Source: Prevotellaceae bacterium UBA1726 (lineage in GTDB: Bacteria > Bacteroidota > Bacteroidia > Bacteroidales > Bacteroidaceae). From it: DNA of 5,720 nucleotides. This document shows positions 1 to 5,720 of the stretch, piece after piece. The translations under genes were made by a program, and so were the position numbers. The stretch is from the NCBI GenBank assembly GCA_002316005.1, contig DCIM01000080.1, positions 1 through 5,720 on the forward strand, given 5' to 3'. Under the pieces are notes generated by a model. That model worked only from the letters and a program-made list of their open reading frames with translations, made no database searches and was not told the DNA's origin. How positions within the stretch are numbered: position 1 is the stretch's first letter; every line of letters begins with the position of its first letter.

Positions 1-82
1 CGACTATAGAACCAGCGAGTAGGGTGGTCTGCTTTATTTTCACTGCCATCACCGCAGGCTTGATATATTGCTTTTTCACCAT
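1..82 (-). CDS. Small hypothetical protein, N-terminal 27 codons only (runs off the window)
   Basis: ATG at 82-80 opens a frame without stops to the window edge, reading MVKKQYIKPAV (1-11), then MAVKIKQ (12-18) and TTLLAGSIV (19-27). The pattern M-x-K-x-Y-I-x-P-x-x-x-x-[IV]-x-x-x-x-x-L-L-A-G-S matches, from memory, a very common family of short (about 40-80 residue) Bacteroidales proteins of unknown function. The start is 37 bp after the stop of the giant gene, with no visible promoter between, so co-transcription is likely. The upstream ATG at 87-85 gives only Met-Thr-Trp before a stop, so it is not the start; GTG at 79 is a less likely alternative. There is no Shine-Dalgarno sequence. The 3' end is outside the window. 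Confidence 0.66.
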   Translation of the reverse strand, partial: MVKKQYIKPAVMAVKIKQTTLLAGSIV

Positions 83-88
83 GTCATT

Positions 89-120
89 TATGATTTAATG
101 ATTTCTTGATTTGATGATTT
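89..120 (-). repeat. Period-8 tandem repeat (AAATCATN) after the stop codon
   Basis: On the minus strand four consecutive 8-mers occur: AAATCATC (120-113), AAATCAAG (112-105), AAATCATT (104-97) and AAATCATA (96-89). The last A of the TAA stop forms the first base. The array fills nearly the whole 37-bp gap between the large gene and the next start codon. Confidence 0.85.
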
Positions 121-132
121 TAATAAATCATC
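113..132 (-). other. Perfect 8-bp inverted repeat spanning the stop codon
   Basis: GATGATTT (113-120) is the exact reverse complement of AAATCATC (125-132), with a 4-base TAAT loop (121-124). The transcript could form a small AT-rich hairpin around the stop codon. One arm is the first unit of the period-8 repeat. No T-run follows on the minus strand, so I do not call it a terminator. Confidence 0.6.
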
Positions 133-3100
133 TGACCATTTGCGTTATACTTCTTGCCGTTCTTGATGATGACAATCTTGCCGTTCTCAATGAATTTACA
201 ATTTGACAATTTACAATTTACAATTTCATTGATTCCGTCGGCCTCGTCATCGACTACAAACATGATGCTCTTGGCAAAAACAGGCCAATAATTCGTTTCG
301 ATGTATGCACGGAAGGCTGGCAGATTGAATGCTTCCTCGCCCCACCAGAGTTTGTTCTGTGCCAAATAGTAATTCAGAATGAAATCATCATCATCTGGCG
401 GACTGACAGTGATATCGTAGTACGAACCAATCAGACATATACTTGCCTCGTCCTGTGTGCCCAACTCTTTCCTGACCTCACTGCTGCTTGGTGTCTCAAC
501 GTTGTTGCCGGCTGCTGCCAGACTGACCATTGAGCAATCTTCGCTGGTCTTGAAGAAACAAGGCGTGTTGGCAGGCACAGCGTCAATCTTTTCCAAGTGC
601 AGTTCTGCTTTTGTATCTGAACCAAACAGTTTTGTGAAGGTATAGAACTGCACATTCTCGTCGGAGGTGACAGGGAATGGAAGAACCAATGATGCCCAAT
701 TGCCTGGTTTCACAGAGCGCGAATAGGTTACGCCTTCAGTGCCAAAGGTTGGTCTGCTAAATTTGTCGATAGGCTGTGCCCACACTCCCTGACCATGATC
801 GAGCAACTGGCTCACCTCGCCCAAGCGGAAGGTAAGTTCCGGCTTTGCCTCGCCATAACCAGAAGTGCCCGTGGTGCAACCTTCCAGATAGTAGCAGCGT
901 GTGGTCATGGTTGGGTTAGTGGAAATATTGGTTGTTCCTAATATTCCACCTACATACTGGGCAAACATATTTTTTTCTGGAGTTACCATGCTTGTGTTAT
1001 AGCAATCGCAAATAGGTGGTGTGAAATTGGAAAGAGCATCACCTTTGACAAAATATCTACCCAAGATACCTCCGCCCTCTGTCACTTTGTCGATAACACC
1101 GTATGATGCGTAGCAGTTGCTGATATGTGGAAACTCCTCGTTGGCAATATTCTCTTCATCCGCAATGGCCACTGCTGCAATGGAACCTCCGTATGCTGCA
1201 TTGCCGAAATAGGATTCTGTGACGCCCACATTGCTGATGGAAGCATTTCCCTGGACTACGCCAAACAGACCAGCAACGGATGCTTGTTCTGTTGGGTCCA
1301 TATAGAGACCGCTGACTACATGGTTATTGCCCACGAACTTCTTCTTGAACGGGAATTCATCTGTGCCAATAGGAATCCACTGACGGAATCCCTCGGTGTC
1401 GGCGGAGAGTGCTCCGTTTTTGAACACGAAGTAATTGTCCGCCAGGTCTGCCTGCATATCGATATTATGTTGTTCTTCACCGATTCTGACCTGTTCGGCG
1501 ATGTAGTAGAGATGTCCCATCTTTGTCACCGACCACCAATCATAATTATGAGGGCACTCTTCGCCATGCACTTCTCCGGCCTTGCGTAAACAGATGCCAT
1601 TCTCGTCGAAATCATGCTTTATAATGGCAGACTCTTCAAAAGGGATTATCTCGTTGTCATAGTAGTCGATAATCGTCTCCCGTTCGTCACACCAGCGGTA
1701 ATGGTGGTGATAGACCACATGGTCACCATTGCGAATGAAGGAAGGATGTTCCTCCACGCCGACTTGTTGGTACCAAGCGCCTTCATGCGCACTTTCACTG
1801 CCCCAGCCACTGATCGATTCGTTGAGATAGAATGCCAACTGGCCCGATGTCACATCCTCGGCAGTGATATGGTTGTCGTCGTTCGAAGCGTTGATGTCAT
1901 AGCAGCAACGCATATTGTAATTACCACGAATGATTGGTGCATCTTCCGAGTAACCGGTCACATTGCCTGCATTCCATGAGTAAAGAATTCCCGTAGCACC
2001 CCCGGCGTATCCGCAGAGCGATGCCGACTCGGTGTCACCCTTCACAGTACCCGTGTTGTAGCAATGGTCTATCGTCACATTGATTGTCGCTCCCTCTACG
2101 CTGAATGTACCGCCCAGAATGGCTCCTACATTCTTGTAGCCCGACACGAATCCCTCGAAACCGCAGTTTGTCAGGTTGAGCGTAGTGCTGCCACGCGAGC
2201 AACCCACGATGCCACCAGCACCCCATCCGCTTGAGCGCAGTACACATGTTTTGTCCATGATGATATTGCTGATGGTGGTTGTACCCGTCACGGTGCTGAA
2301 GAGTCCGGGCACAGTGCTGACAGGTTCCATCACCAGGTTCTTGATGGTGTGGTAGTTGCCCTCGAAGACACCCGTGTAGGGATGTTCGGTGGTGCCGATG
2401 CCCAGGAATGGGGTGGTATTGTCCTGGAAGTCGATGTCACTGGTCAGTTTGATCTCATTGTTGCTGAAGCTCTGGCCCCTGCTCAAGGCACGTGCCAGTT
2501 CCACCATATCCTGGCTGTTGTCTATATCCACATAATAAGCAGGGACATCACACACGCTGCCACATGTCTGGCAGATACCAAACTTGTTTGCATCTGTCGT
2601 GTGGTCTACGCCTGCGTTGTACAGGTTGCTGTAGCTGAATTTCTGGCTCTTGCAATCCCAGTTCTTGGTTATCTCGCCAGCAGCGGCTACCGGCACTGGA
2701 TAGTGGGTGCCGAAACTGTTGCGGTCGATGTCCTGATAGTAGTAGCCTTGGTGCTTGTCATAGTCGGCGTTGTAGGTAGCGGTCCACTCGCCCGAAAGCA
2801 CATATTCTCTGCCAAAACTGCCCTCTGGATAATCGCCATCCTCAGTCACGAAACTGTAGTAGTTGTCGTGTACTGATGGGCTGCCACTGGTGTCGCCATA
2901 TATAGCACCCTGGTTTTCGCCTGCCGAACGATAGACATTGCCCCAGTTGGCACATTCGTAGAGAGCCTTGTTAGCGTCGTCTTTTGCAAATCTACCGACA
3001 ATACCGCCGACTTCGCTTTCCTGGAACGTGGCAGTGCATCGCACAAGTCCAGTGTTGGCACAACGATGTATCTCAGTATCCTCGGCAAGTCCGACAATGC

Positions 3101-5636
3101 CGCCCAGATATTCTGCTCCCCTGATGAAGCCCATATTGAGGCAGCGCTCTATCTTTCCATTTTCAATTTTTGCCACGATACCACCCGTGCAGTCGTTGTC
3201 GTTCACCACTTCGGCTTTATTGATGCACGATGTGAACGAACTGCCAATAGATTCGCCTACCAGACCGCCAACAACGATTTCGTCAGCAATATACGAGCAC
3301 TTACCCTCAAAGTGGCAAAGCGGTCCTGTTGTGCAATCAGTAAAGGAGTCGTTCTGCGAATAGCCGACAAGACCGCCCACACGACGGTTTACGGCATGAG
3401 GGGTGATTGTAGAAGAACCCGTGATGTGGATGTTCTCGTAGGTGCAGTTGGCCGAATTGCCCACAAAGACAGCACAGGTGTCGGTGTTTTGAGCAACCAA
3501 CACATTGAAATTGCACAGTTCCAGATTCTTGAATGTGGCATTACGTGCATAGGAGAGCAGACCAACGTTGGTGTTCTCATTGTCATTGGCTCCATGTCCT
3601 CTCCACACTTGGTCACAGACAAAGTACATATTCTTCAGTCTATGGCCTTGACCATCGATTGAGCCATAGAAAGGCATGAGGCGCGAACTGAAGTTTGCCA
3701 ATGATGAGTTGAGGTCGATGTCATCTTCAAGCACGATGTCGCTATACTGGTTGGCCAGCGCCTTGACGAAGTTTGACGCATGCTTGGTGTGTATCGTTGG
3801 GTCGATGCTCTGATCGGCAGTGATAAGTGAATCGCTGGCATGACCTAATGCAGGGTAATAGTCAACACCTAAGGTTTGTCGCCACACATTTTCACCGGCA
3901 TACTTGTTGAGCAGAACGCCTGCCTCGCCTGTTGCCAACATCTTCAGAGTCACCTCTGCACAAGGGGGATTGTATATGGTGGTGTTTCTGTTGCTGACAT
4001 ACAAGTTGTGACTGATTTTGGTACCGTCTTCATATTCGCCATAGATGCATCCGAAAGTATCCGAGGTGCTGTTGCCACTGCTTACATTGCCGACATTGAT
4101 GTTTGTCTTAAGGGTGCCACCTTGAATCTGGCCTACGATGCCACCAGTCTGCTCATAGCCCTTCACACATCCTTGGTTCATACAGTTTACGATTGACGGG
4201 TTGTCATCGCAGGCTTGTCCCACAATGCCACCAGCAAAAGCATCGGCACTGTAGATATATCCATAATTGGTGCATCGCTTTGTACTGCCACCTTTCATAA
4301 GTCCCACGATTCCTCCCACGTTGTCGTGGTCCTGCAATTTATAAATGGCCTTTGCAACCTCATAGGCTTCAATGACGATTGCCAAAACTGTACCTATGCC
4401 ACGCCAGTAAGCTGAATTTGACATTTCGCCGGGCTCAATGTCTGCAGGAGAAGAAATATCATCATACAATTCAAGGTTTTTCTCGGCATATTCTCTTGGC
4501 GTCATCATATCAGGAAGAGTTTCCCACAGATTCTCACCTAAGGCCTCCCTTATTTCATTGATATATTGTTCGTGGCTAAACAAGGGGTCGTTCATATATT
4601 CCGTGATCTTTGCCTCGTAAACTTCATTCGGAGTCATCACAGGATGGGTCATGTCGACTCCACCTAAGAGCACAGAAACAGAACTTTGGTACATTTCAGA
4701 AAACTCCTGAGACAATCCTTTTCCTATCAGTCGGTCAATCTCGTCCGAGCCCAATGTAGGTGCAGACAAAGCTGAGAGTTTGCTGGAATTCTCAAATGCT
4801 TCAAAACCATCGATAGCCTTGTGGCTTACACTGCCATAGTTGTTGCAGAGTTCAAATGTGGTGCCATCGCTTTTTCCTGCAATACCGCCAATACAATCAG
4901 CATTGCCCGCAACCTGGGCTAAATTATGGCAGTCATAGAAGGAACTATTTTCGGCATAACCCACCAATCCTCCGGAGTAGGCATTGTCGATGCTACCTCG
5001 TGCAAAGACAGCACAACCTACGTGAGCCACCACTTTTTTGAAATTTGAGCCTATCGTCTCGCCACAGAAGACACCTGCATAACAGCTGTTGGTATAGATC
5101 CTACATTTGTATGCCTCAATCTCCTCGAAGGTTGAGTCATAGGCATGACAGAAGAGGCAAGCGCCATAACTGGCTGCCCCCAGCACATCGTCGCCATCTA
5201 TGGTGATGTTGGTGAGTATGATACGCTCCATGCGGCACTTCGTGGCGTCTCGTGCCAACACAGCAGTGCCTTCGTTCGTGTCGATAAGACTTTCGTCCCA
5301 GTCAGGCTTGCTGTCTTTTATCTCAATGTCGTGGATATAGGCTCCCTCCATCTCCACAGCCAGCATCTCAGGAATGTTCATCAGTGCATAGTTAGAACAC
5401 TTGTCCAGACGCAAGCTCGAGAGCGTTCCTGTGTATTTCTCACACCGGTCGCCCTCCTTAAAACCGCTGAGGTCTATATCAGCCACGATGCATATATTGT
5501 CGTTTGCCTTCCAATGCTCGATGAATTCTTCGGCAGTACTGACAAAATAGGTTTTTGCCTTTGCCTCCGACACACCCATCAAAAGCATGACACAGCATGC
5601 CATGACGAATCTAAAAGAAAGTTTTTTTATTTCCAT
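120..5636 (-). CDS. Giant secreted GLUG-repeat beta-solenoid protein (1838 aa), putative surface adhesin
   Basis: A complete reading frame runs from ATG (5636-5634) to TAA (122-120). I chose this start because it is followed at once by a signal peptide (basic MEIKK, hydrophobic core, AKA cleavage site at 25-27). The mature protein is built from rungs carrying GG[IL][VL]G and C-x-N-x-G-x-V motifs, typical of GLUG repeats. Clear GG[IL][VL]G copies start near residues 222, 441, 469, 498, 754, 790, 845, 877, 1141, 1522 and 1563, usually 27-36 residues apart; weaker copies lie near 250, 529, 818, 910 and 1171. These group into four modules, followed by a C-terminal domain and tail. GLUG proteins are known mostly as bacterial surface proteins; adhesion or glycan binding here is inference. 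No enzyme motif is visible. There is no Shine-Dalgarno sequence, as is usual in Bacteroidetes. No frameshift or internal stop occurs. The exact ligand and genus are unknown. Confidence 0.93.
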   Translation of the reverse strand: MEIKKLSFRFVMACCVMLLMGVSEAKAKTYFVSTAEEFIEHWKANDNICIVADIDLSGFKEGDRCEKYTGTLSSLRLDKCSNYALMNIPEMLAVEMEGAYIHDIEIKDSKPDWDESLIDTNEGTAVLARDATKCRMERIILTNITIDGDDVLGAASYGACLFCHAYDSTFEEIEAYKCRIYTNSCYAGVFCGETIGSNFKKVVAHVGCAVFARGSIDNAYSGGLVGYAENSSFYDCHNLAQVAGNADCIGGIAGKSDGTTFELCNNYGSVSHKAIDGFEAFENSSKLSALSAPTLGSDEIDRLIGKGLSQEFSEMYQSSVSVLLGGVDMTHPVMTPNEVYEAKITEYMNDPLFSHEQYINEIREALGENLWETLPDMMTPREYAEKNLELYDDISSPADIEPGEMSNSAYWRGIGTVLAIVIEAYEVAKAIYKLQDHDNVGGIVGLMKGGSTKRCTNYGYIYSADAFAGGIVGQACDDNPSIVNCMNQGCVKGYEQTGGIVGQIQGGTLKTNINVGNVSSGNSTSDTFGCIYGEYEDGTKISHNLYVSNRNTTIYNPPCAEVTLKMLATGEAGVLLNKYAGENVWRQTLGVDYYPALGHASDSLITADQSIDPTIHTKHASNFVKALANQYSDIVLEDDIDLNSSLANFSSRLMPFYGSIDGQGHRLKNMYFVCDQVWRGHGANDNENTNVGLLSYARNATFKNLELCNFNVLVAQNTDTCAVFVGNSANCTYENIHITGSSTITPHAVNRRVGGLVGYSQNDSFTDCTTGPLCHFEGKCSYIADEIVVGGLVGESIGSSFTSCINKAEVVNDNDCTGGIVAKIENGKIERCLNMGFIRGAEYLGGIVGLAEDTEIHRCANTGLVRCTATFQESEVGGIVGRFAKDDANKALYECANWGNVYRSAGENQGAIYGDTSGSPSVHDNYYSFVTEDGDYPEGSFGREYVLSGEWTATYNADYDKHQGYYYQDIDRNSFGTHYPVPVAAAGEITKNWDCKSQKFSYSNLYNAGVDHTTDANKFGICQTCGSVCDVPAYYVDIDNSQDMVELARALSRGQSFSNNEIKLTSDIDFQDNTTPFLGIGTTEHPYTGVFEGNYHTIKNLVMEPVSTVPGLFSTVTGTTTISNIIMDKTCVLRSSGWGAGGIVGCSRGSTTLNLTNCGFEGFVSGYKNVGAILGGTFSVEGATINVTIDHCYNTGTVKGDTESASLCGYAGGATGILYSWNAGNVTGYSEDAPIIRGNYNMRCCYDINASNDDNHITAEDVTSGQLAFYLNESISGWGSESAHEGAWYQQVGVEEHPSFIRNGDHVVYHHHYRWCDERETIIDYYDNEIIPFEESAIIKHDFDENGICLRKAGEVHGEECPHNYDWWSVTKMGHLYYIAEQVRIGEEQHNIDMQADLADNYFVFKNGALSADTEGFRQWIPIGTDEFPFKKKFVGNNHVVSGLYMDPTEQASVAGLFGVVQGNASISNVGVTESYFGNAAYGGSIAAVAIADEENIANEEFPHISNCYASYGVIDKVTEGGGILGRYFVKGDALSNFTPPICDCYNTSMVTPEKNMFAQYVGGILGTTNISTNPTMTTRCYYLEGCTTGTSGYGEAKPELTFRLGEVSQLLDHGQGVWAQPIDKFSRPTFGTEGVTYSRSVKPGNWASLVLPFPVTSDENVQFYTFTKLFGSDTKAELHLEKIDAVPANTPCFFKTSEDCSMVSLAAAGNNVETPSSSEVRKELGTQDEASICLIGSYYDITVSPPDDDDFILNYYLAQNKLWWGEEAFNLPAFRAYIETNYWPVFAKSIMFVVDDEADGINEIVNCKLSNCKFIENGKIVIIKNGKKYNANGQMIY
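123..236 (-). other. C-terminal tail (residues 1801-1838), possible sorting signal
   Basis: The last 38 residues begin GINEIVNCKLSNCKF and end ENGKIVIIKNGKKYNANGQM followed by IY. Tails of the form DGIxEI...-ENGxIxIxKxGxKYNxxGQ recur at the ends of unrelated secreted Prevotella proteins, as I recall, which suggests a sorting or anchoring tag. It loosely resembles type IX secretion (type A) C-terminal signals but lacks the usual final G-[IVY]-Y-[IV] segment, so that assignment is tentative. Residues 1804-1815 are encoded by the heptamer array at 192-227. Confidence 0.5.
193..226 (-). repeat. In-frame AAATTGT heptamer tandem array within the coding region
   Basis: Reading the minus strand, there are three perfect AAATTGT units (226-220, 219-213, 212-206), one extra C (205), a fourth unit (204-198) and a partial AAATT (197-193). 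The array encodes residues 1804-1815 (EIVNCKLSNCKF). A period of 7 is not a multiple of 3, so any gain or loss of one unit would shift the frame of the tail. Confidence 0.9.
237..728 (-). other. Prevotella-type C-terminal domain (residues 1637-1800)
   Basis: After the last solenoid cap comes YSRSVKPGNWASLVLPFPV (1638-1656), then a beta-rich stretch with DAVPANTPCFFK (1685-1696), LIGSYYDITV (1735-1744), YYLAQNKLWWGEEAF (1756-1770) and LPAFRAYIET (1772-1781). I recall this order (GxWxxLxLPFxV ... AxTPxxFK ... LAQNxLWWG ... FRAYI) from the C-terminal regions of many large secreted Prevotella and Bacteroides proteins. Its function is not established to my knowledge; a role in cell-surface presentation is inference. 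A GAT x4 codon run (384-395) encodes Asp1748-1751 in a loop. Confidence 0.62.
729..1727 (-). other. Cys/His linker and solenoid module 4 (residues 1304-1636)
   Basis: A His-rich linker (HVVYHHHYRWC, 1306-1316) leads to HDFDENGIC (1341-1349), the counterpart of the module 3 linker, but the second cysteine of the CxxC pair is lost (CLRKAG). The N-cap (1364-1446) includes YYIAEQV, IPIGTDEFPFKKKFVGNNHVVSGLYM, then GLFGVVQGNASISNV (1456-1470), which parallels module 3 closely. Rungs lie near 1483 (GGSIA), 1522 (GGILG) and 1563 (GGILG). The module closes with LTFRLGEVSQLLD ... VWAQPIDKFSRPTFG (1601-1632). Modules 3 and 4 look like one subtype, distinct from modules 1 and 2. Confidence 0.75.
1728..2666 (-). 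other. Cys/His linker and solenoid module 3 (residues 991-1303)
   Basis: A linker (991-1033) carries Cys994, then H1012 and GICQTCG (1020-1026) plus Cys1029. Module 3 starts with VDIDNSQDMVELARAL ... LTSDIDF ... FLGIGTTEHPYTGVFEGNYHTIKNL (1036-1101). It continues with GLFSTVTGTTTISNI (1111-1125) and rungs at 1141 (GGIVG), 1171 (GAILG) and about 1208-1227. HCYNTGTV at 1191 and SWNAGNV at 1220 fill the C-x-N-x-G position, the latter without Cys. The closing cap is ITAEDVTSGQLAFYLNE ... WYQQVGVEEHPSF (1257-1300), an excellent match to the caps of modules 1 and 4. Confidence 0.77.
2667..3836 (-). other. Solenoid module 2 (residues 601-990)
   Basis: The N-cap at 617-672 reads HASNFVKAL ... LEDDIDLNSS ... 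FYGSIDGQGHRLKNMYF, the classic entry to GLUG modules (DIDL, then FxGxxDGxGHxxxN). Rungs follow at 754, 790, 818, 845, 877 and 910. This is the most regular stretch of the protein, with CINKAEV (804), CLNMGFI (832), CANTGLV (859) and CANWGNV (895). Its closing cap (942-984, LSGEWTATYN ... YYYQDIDRNSFGTHYP) is recognisable but diverged. It resembles module 1 in having two loose rungs before the first GGLVG (ARNATFKNLEL against ARDATKCRMER). Confidence 0.78.
3837..5555 (-). other. Solenoid module 1 (residues 28-600), split by an insert
   Basis: The module opens with a cap of the FVSTAEEF ... VADIDLSGF type (31-59). Weaker rungs follow (ATKCRMERIILTNITI, SNFKKVVAHV), then GLUG rungs at 222 and 250, and, after a 165-residue insert, rungs at 441, 469, 498 and 529. 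Each good rung has GG[IL]VG followed by C-x-N-x-G (CNNYG 264, CTNYG 455, CMNQG 485). It closes with the cap EVTLKMLATGEAGVLLN ... WRQTLGVDYYPALG (561-598), the T-x-x-x-L-x-[ST]-G-E ... W-x-Q-x-x-G-x-x-x-x-P pattern that also ends the other modules. It lacks the DGxGH signature that module 2 retains. Confidence 0.75.
4323..4817 (-). other. Helical-looking inserted domain within module 1 (residues 274-438)
   Basis: The rung ending CNNYGSVSHK (264-273) should be followed within a few residues by the next VGGIVG, which instead appears at 440-445. About 165 residues intervene. They contain no GLUG motif, are rich in E, A, L, M and Y, and read as helix-forming (for example HEQYINEIREALGENLWETL at 355-374). 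They include a partly duplicated MTP-x-E segment (334-350 and 378-393) and a hydrophobic or amphipathic stretch (413-432). I counted GC of 126/300 (42%) over 4441-4740, lower than most solenoid lines sampled (43-62%). I do not recognise the domain. It may project from the solenoid as a functional or binding element; that is inference. Confidence 0.65.
5556..5636 (-). other. Signal peptide, residues 1-27
   Basis: Residues 1-27 have a short basic start (MEIKK), a hydrophobic core (about 8-22, FRFVMACCVMLLMGV) and an AKA motif at 25-27, so cleavage before Lys28 by signal peptidase I is predicted. The next residues (TYFVSTAEEF) begin the first solenoid module. Two cysteines at 14-15 follow VMA, but they lie too far inside the hydrophobic core to be a convincing lipobox. 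Export across the inner membrane is therefore well supported; outer-membrane lipidation is not. Confidence 0.88.
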
Positions 5637-5648
5637 TTATTATAAATC

Positions 5649-5656
5649 CAAATGTA
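5649..5656 (-). promoter_or_regulatory. Candidate Bacteroidetes -7 promoter element TACATTTG
   Basis: On the minus strand TACATTTG matches the Bacteroidetes sigma-ABfr -7 consensus TAnnTTTG exactly. No clear TTTG (-33) lies at the expected distance upstream. The element ends 12 bases before the ATG, which would leave a leader of only a few bases. The region between (GATTTATAATAA, plus strand 5637-5648) is AT-rich and has no Shine-Dalgarno sequence. It may be a real promoter giving a very short leader, or a chance match with the true promoter beyond position 5720. Confidence 0.42.
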
Positions 5657-5720
5657 TTTTTAGCCCGATTCTTTGGGGCAGATTAGTTTTACATGGCGAA
5701 ATTACAAATTATTCTTCACA

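Noticed and set aside
76..87. Mini-frame ATG ACA TGG TGA overlapping the start of the small gene, as a regulatory leader peptide
   Set aside because: Three codons arising by chance in an AT-rich spacer; nothing supports translation.
384..395. GAT x4 trinucleotide run as a variable microsatellite
   Set aside because: Only four units, in frame, and in a loop of the C-terminal domain. Length change would be harmless and nothing suggests selection.
2907..3377. Regularly spaced similar segments in the module 2 region, suggestive of a CRISPR-like array
   Set aside because: The period is about 84 bases, the copies are diverged, and they match protein-level GLUG rungs in an open frame. This is coding repetition.
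3066..3662. 198-codon open frame on the plus strand, and similar plus-strand frames at 2349-2876, 1125-1589, 5145-5645 and 1614-1979
   Set aside because: They lie antisense within the giant gene and show no domain, signal peptide or promoter. The minus-strand frame explains the whole region with coherent repeats and domains.
5592..5606. Possible lipobox (VMACC) making the protein a lipoprotein
   Set aside because: Cys14 sits only nine residues after the last Lys of MEIKK, the -2 Met is poor, and a good AKA signal peptidase I site follows at 25-27.
5663..5679. GCCC ... GGGC inverted repeat upstream of the gene as a terminator
   Set aside because: The stem is only 4 bp with a 9-base loop and no T-run on either strand.

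Overview
The window looks like Bacteroidales DNA, most likely Prevotella or a close relative. This rests on four things: an enormous GLUG-repeat surface protein, its C-terminal region of the GNW.SLVLPFPV ... FRAYIE type, a TAnnTTTG-type promoter element with no Shine-Dalgarno sequence, and a short following gene whose start resembles a common small-protein family of that order. The genus is inferred from recalled family features, not from a search.

Layout, all on the minus strand. Positions 5637-5720 are upstream DNA with a TACATTTG element (5649-5656) just before the start codon. Positions 120-5636 are one intact 1838-residue gene for a secreted, probably surface-exposed beta-solenoid protein. 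From the N terminus it has: a signal peptide (1-27); two related solenoid modules (28-600 and 601-990), the first interrupted by an insert of about 165 residues with helical character (274-438); two further modules of a second subtype (991-1303 and 1304-1636), each entered through a Cys/His linker; a Prevotella-type C-terminal domain (about 1637-1800); and a short lysine/asparagine-rich tail (1801-1838). Positions 83-119 are a 37-bp gap filled by a period-8 repeat. Positions 1-82 hold the first 27 codons of a small protein that runs off the window.

The two genes probably form one transcript, because I see no promoter or terminator between them. No catalytic domain, RNA gene, CRISPR array or mobile element is visible. 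The most unusual features lie at the 3' end of the large gene. An in-frame AAATTGT heptamer array lies just before the tail, and a single extra C sits exactly where a pure array would read TAA. A second, period-8 array starts at the stop codon. The large protein also carries an uncharacterised inserted domain with its own internal duplication.
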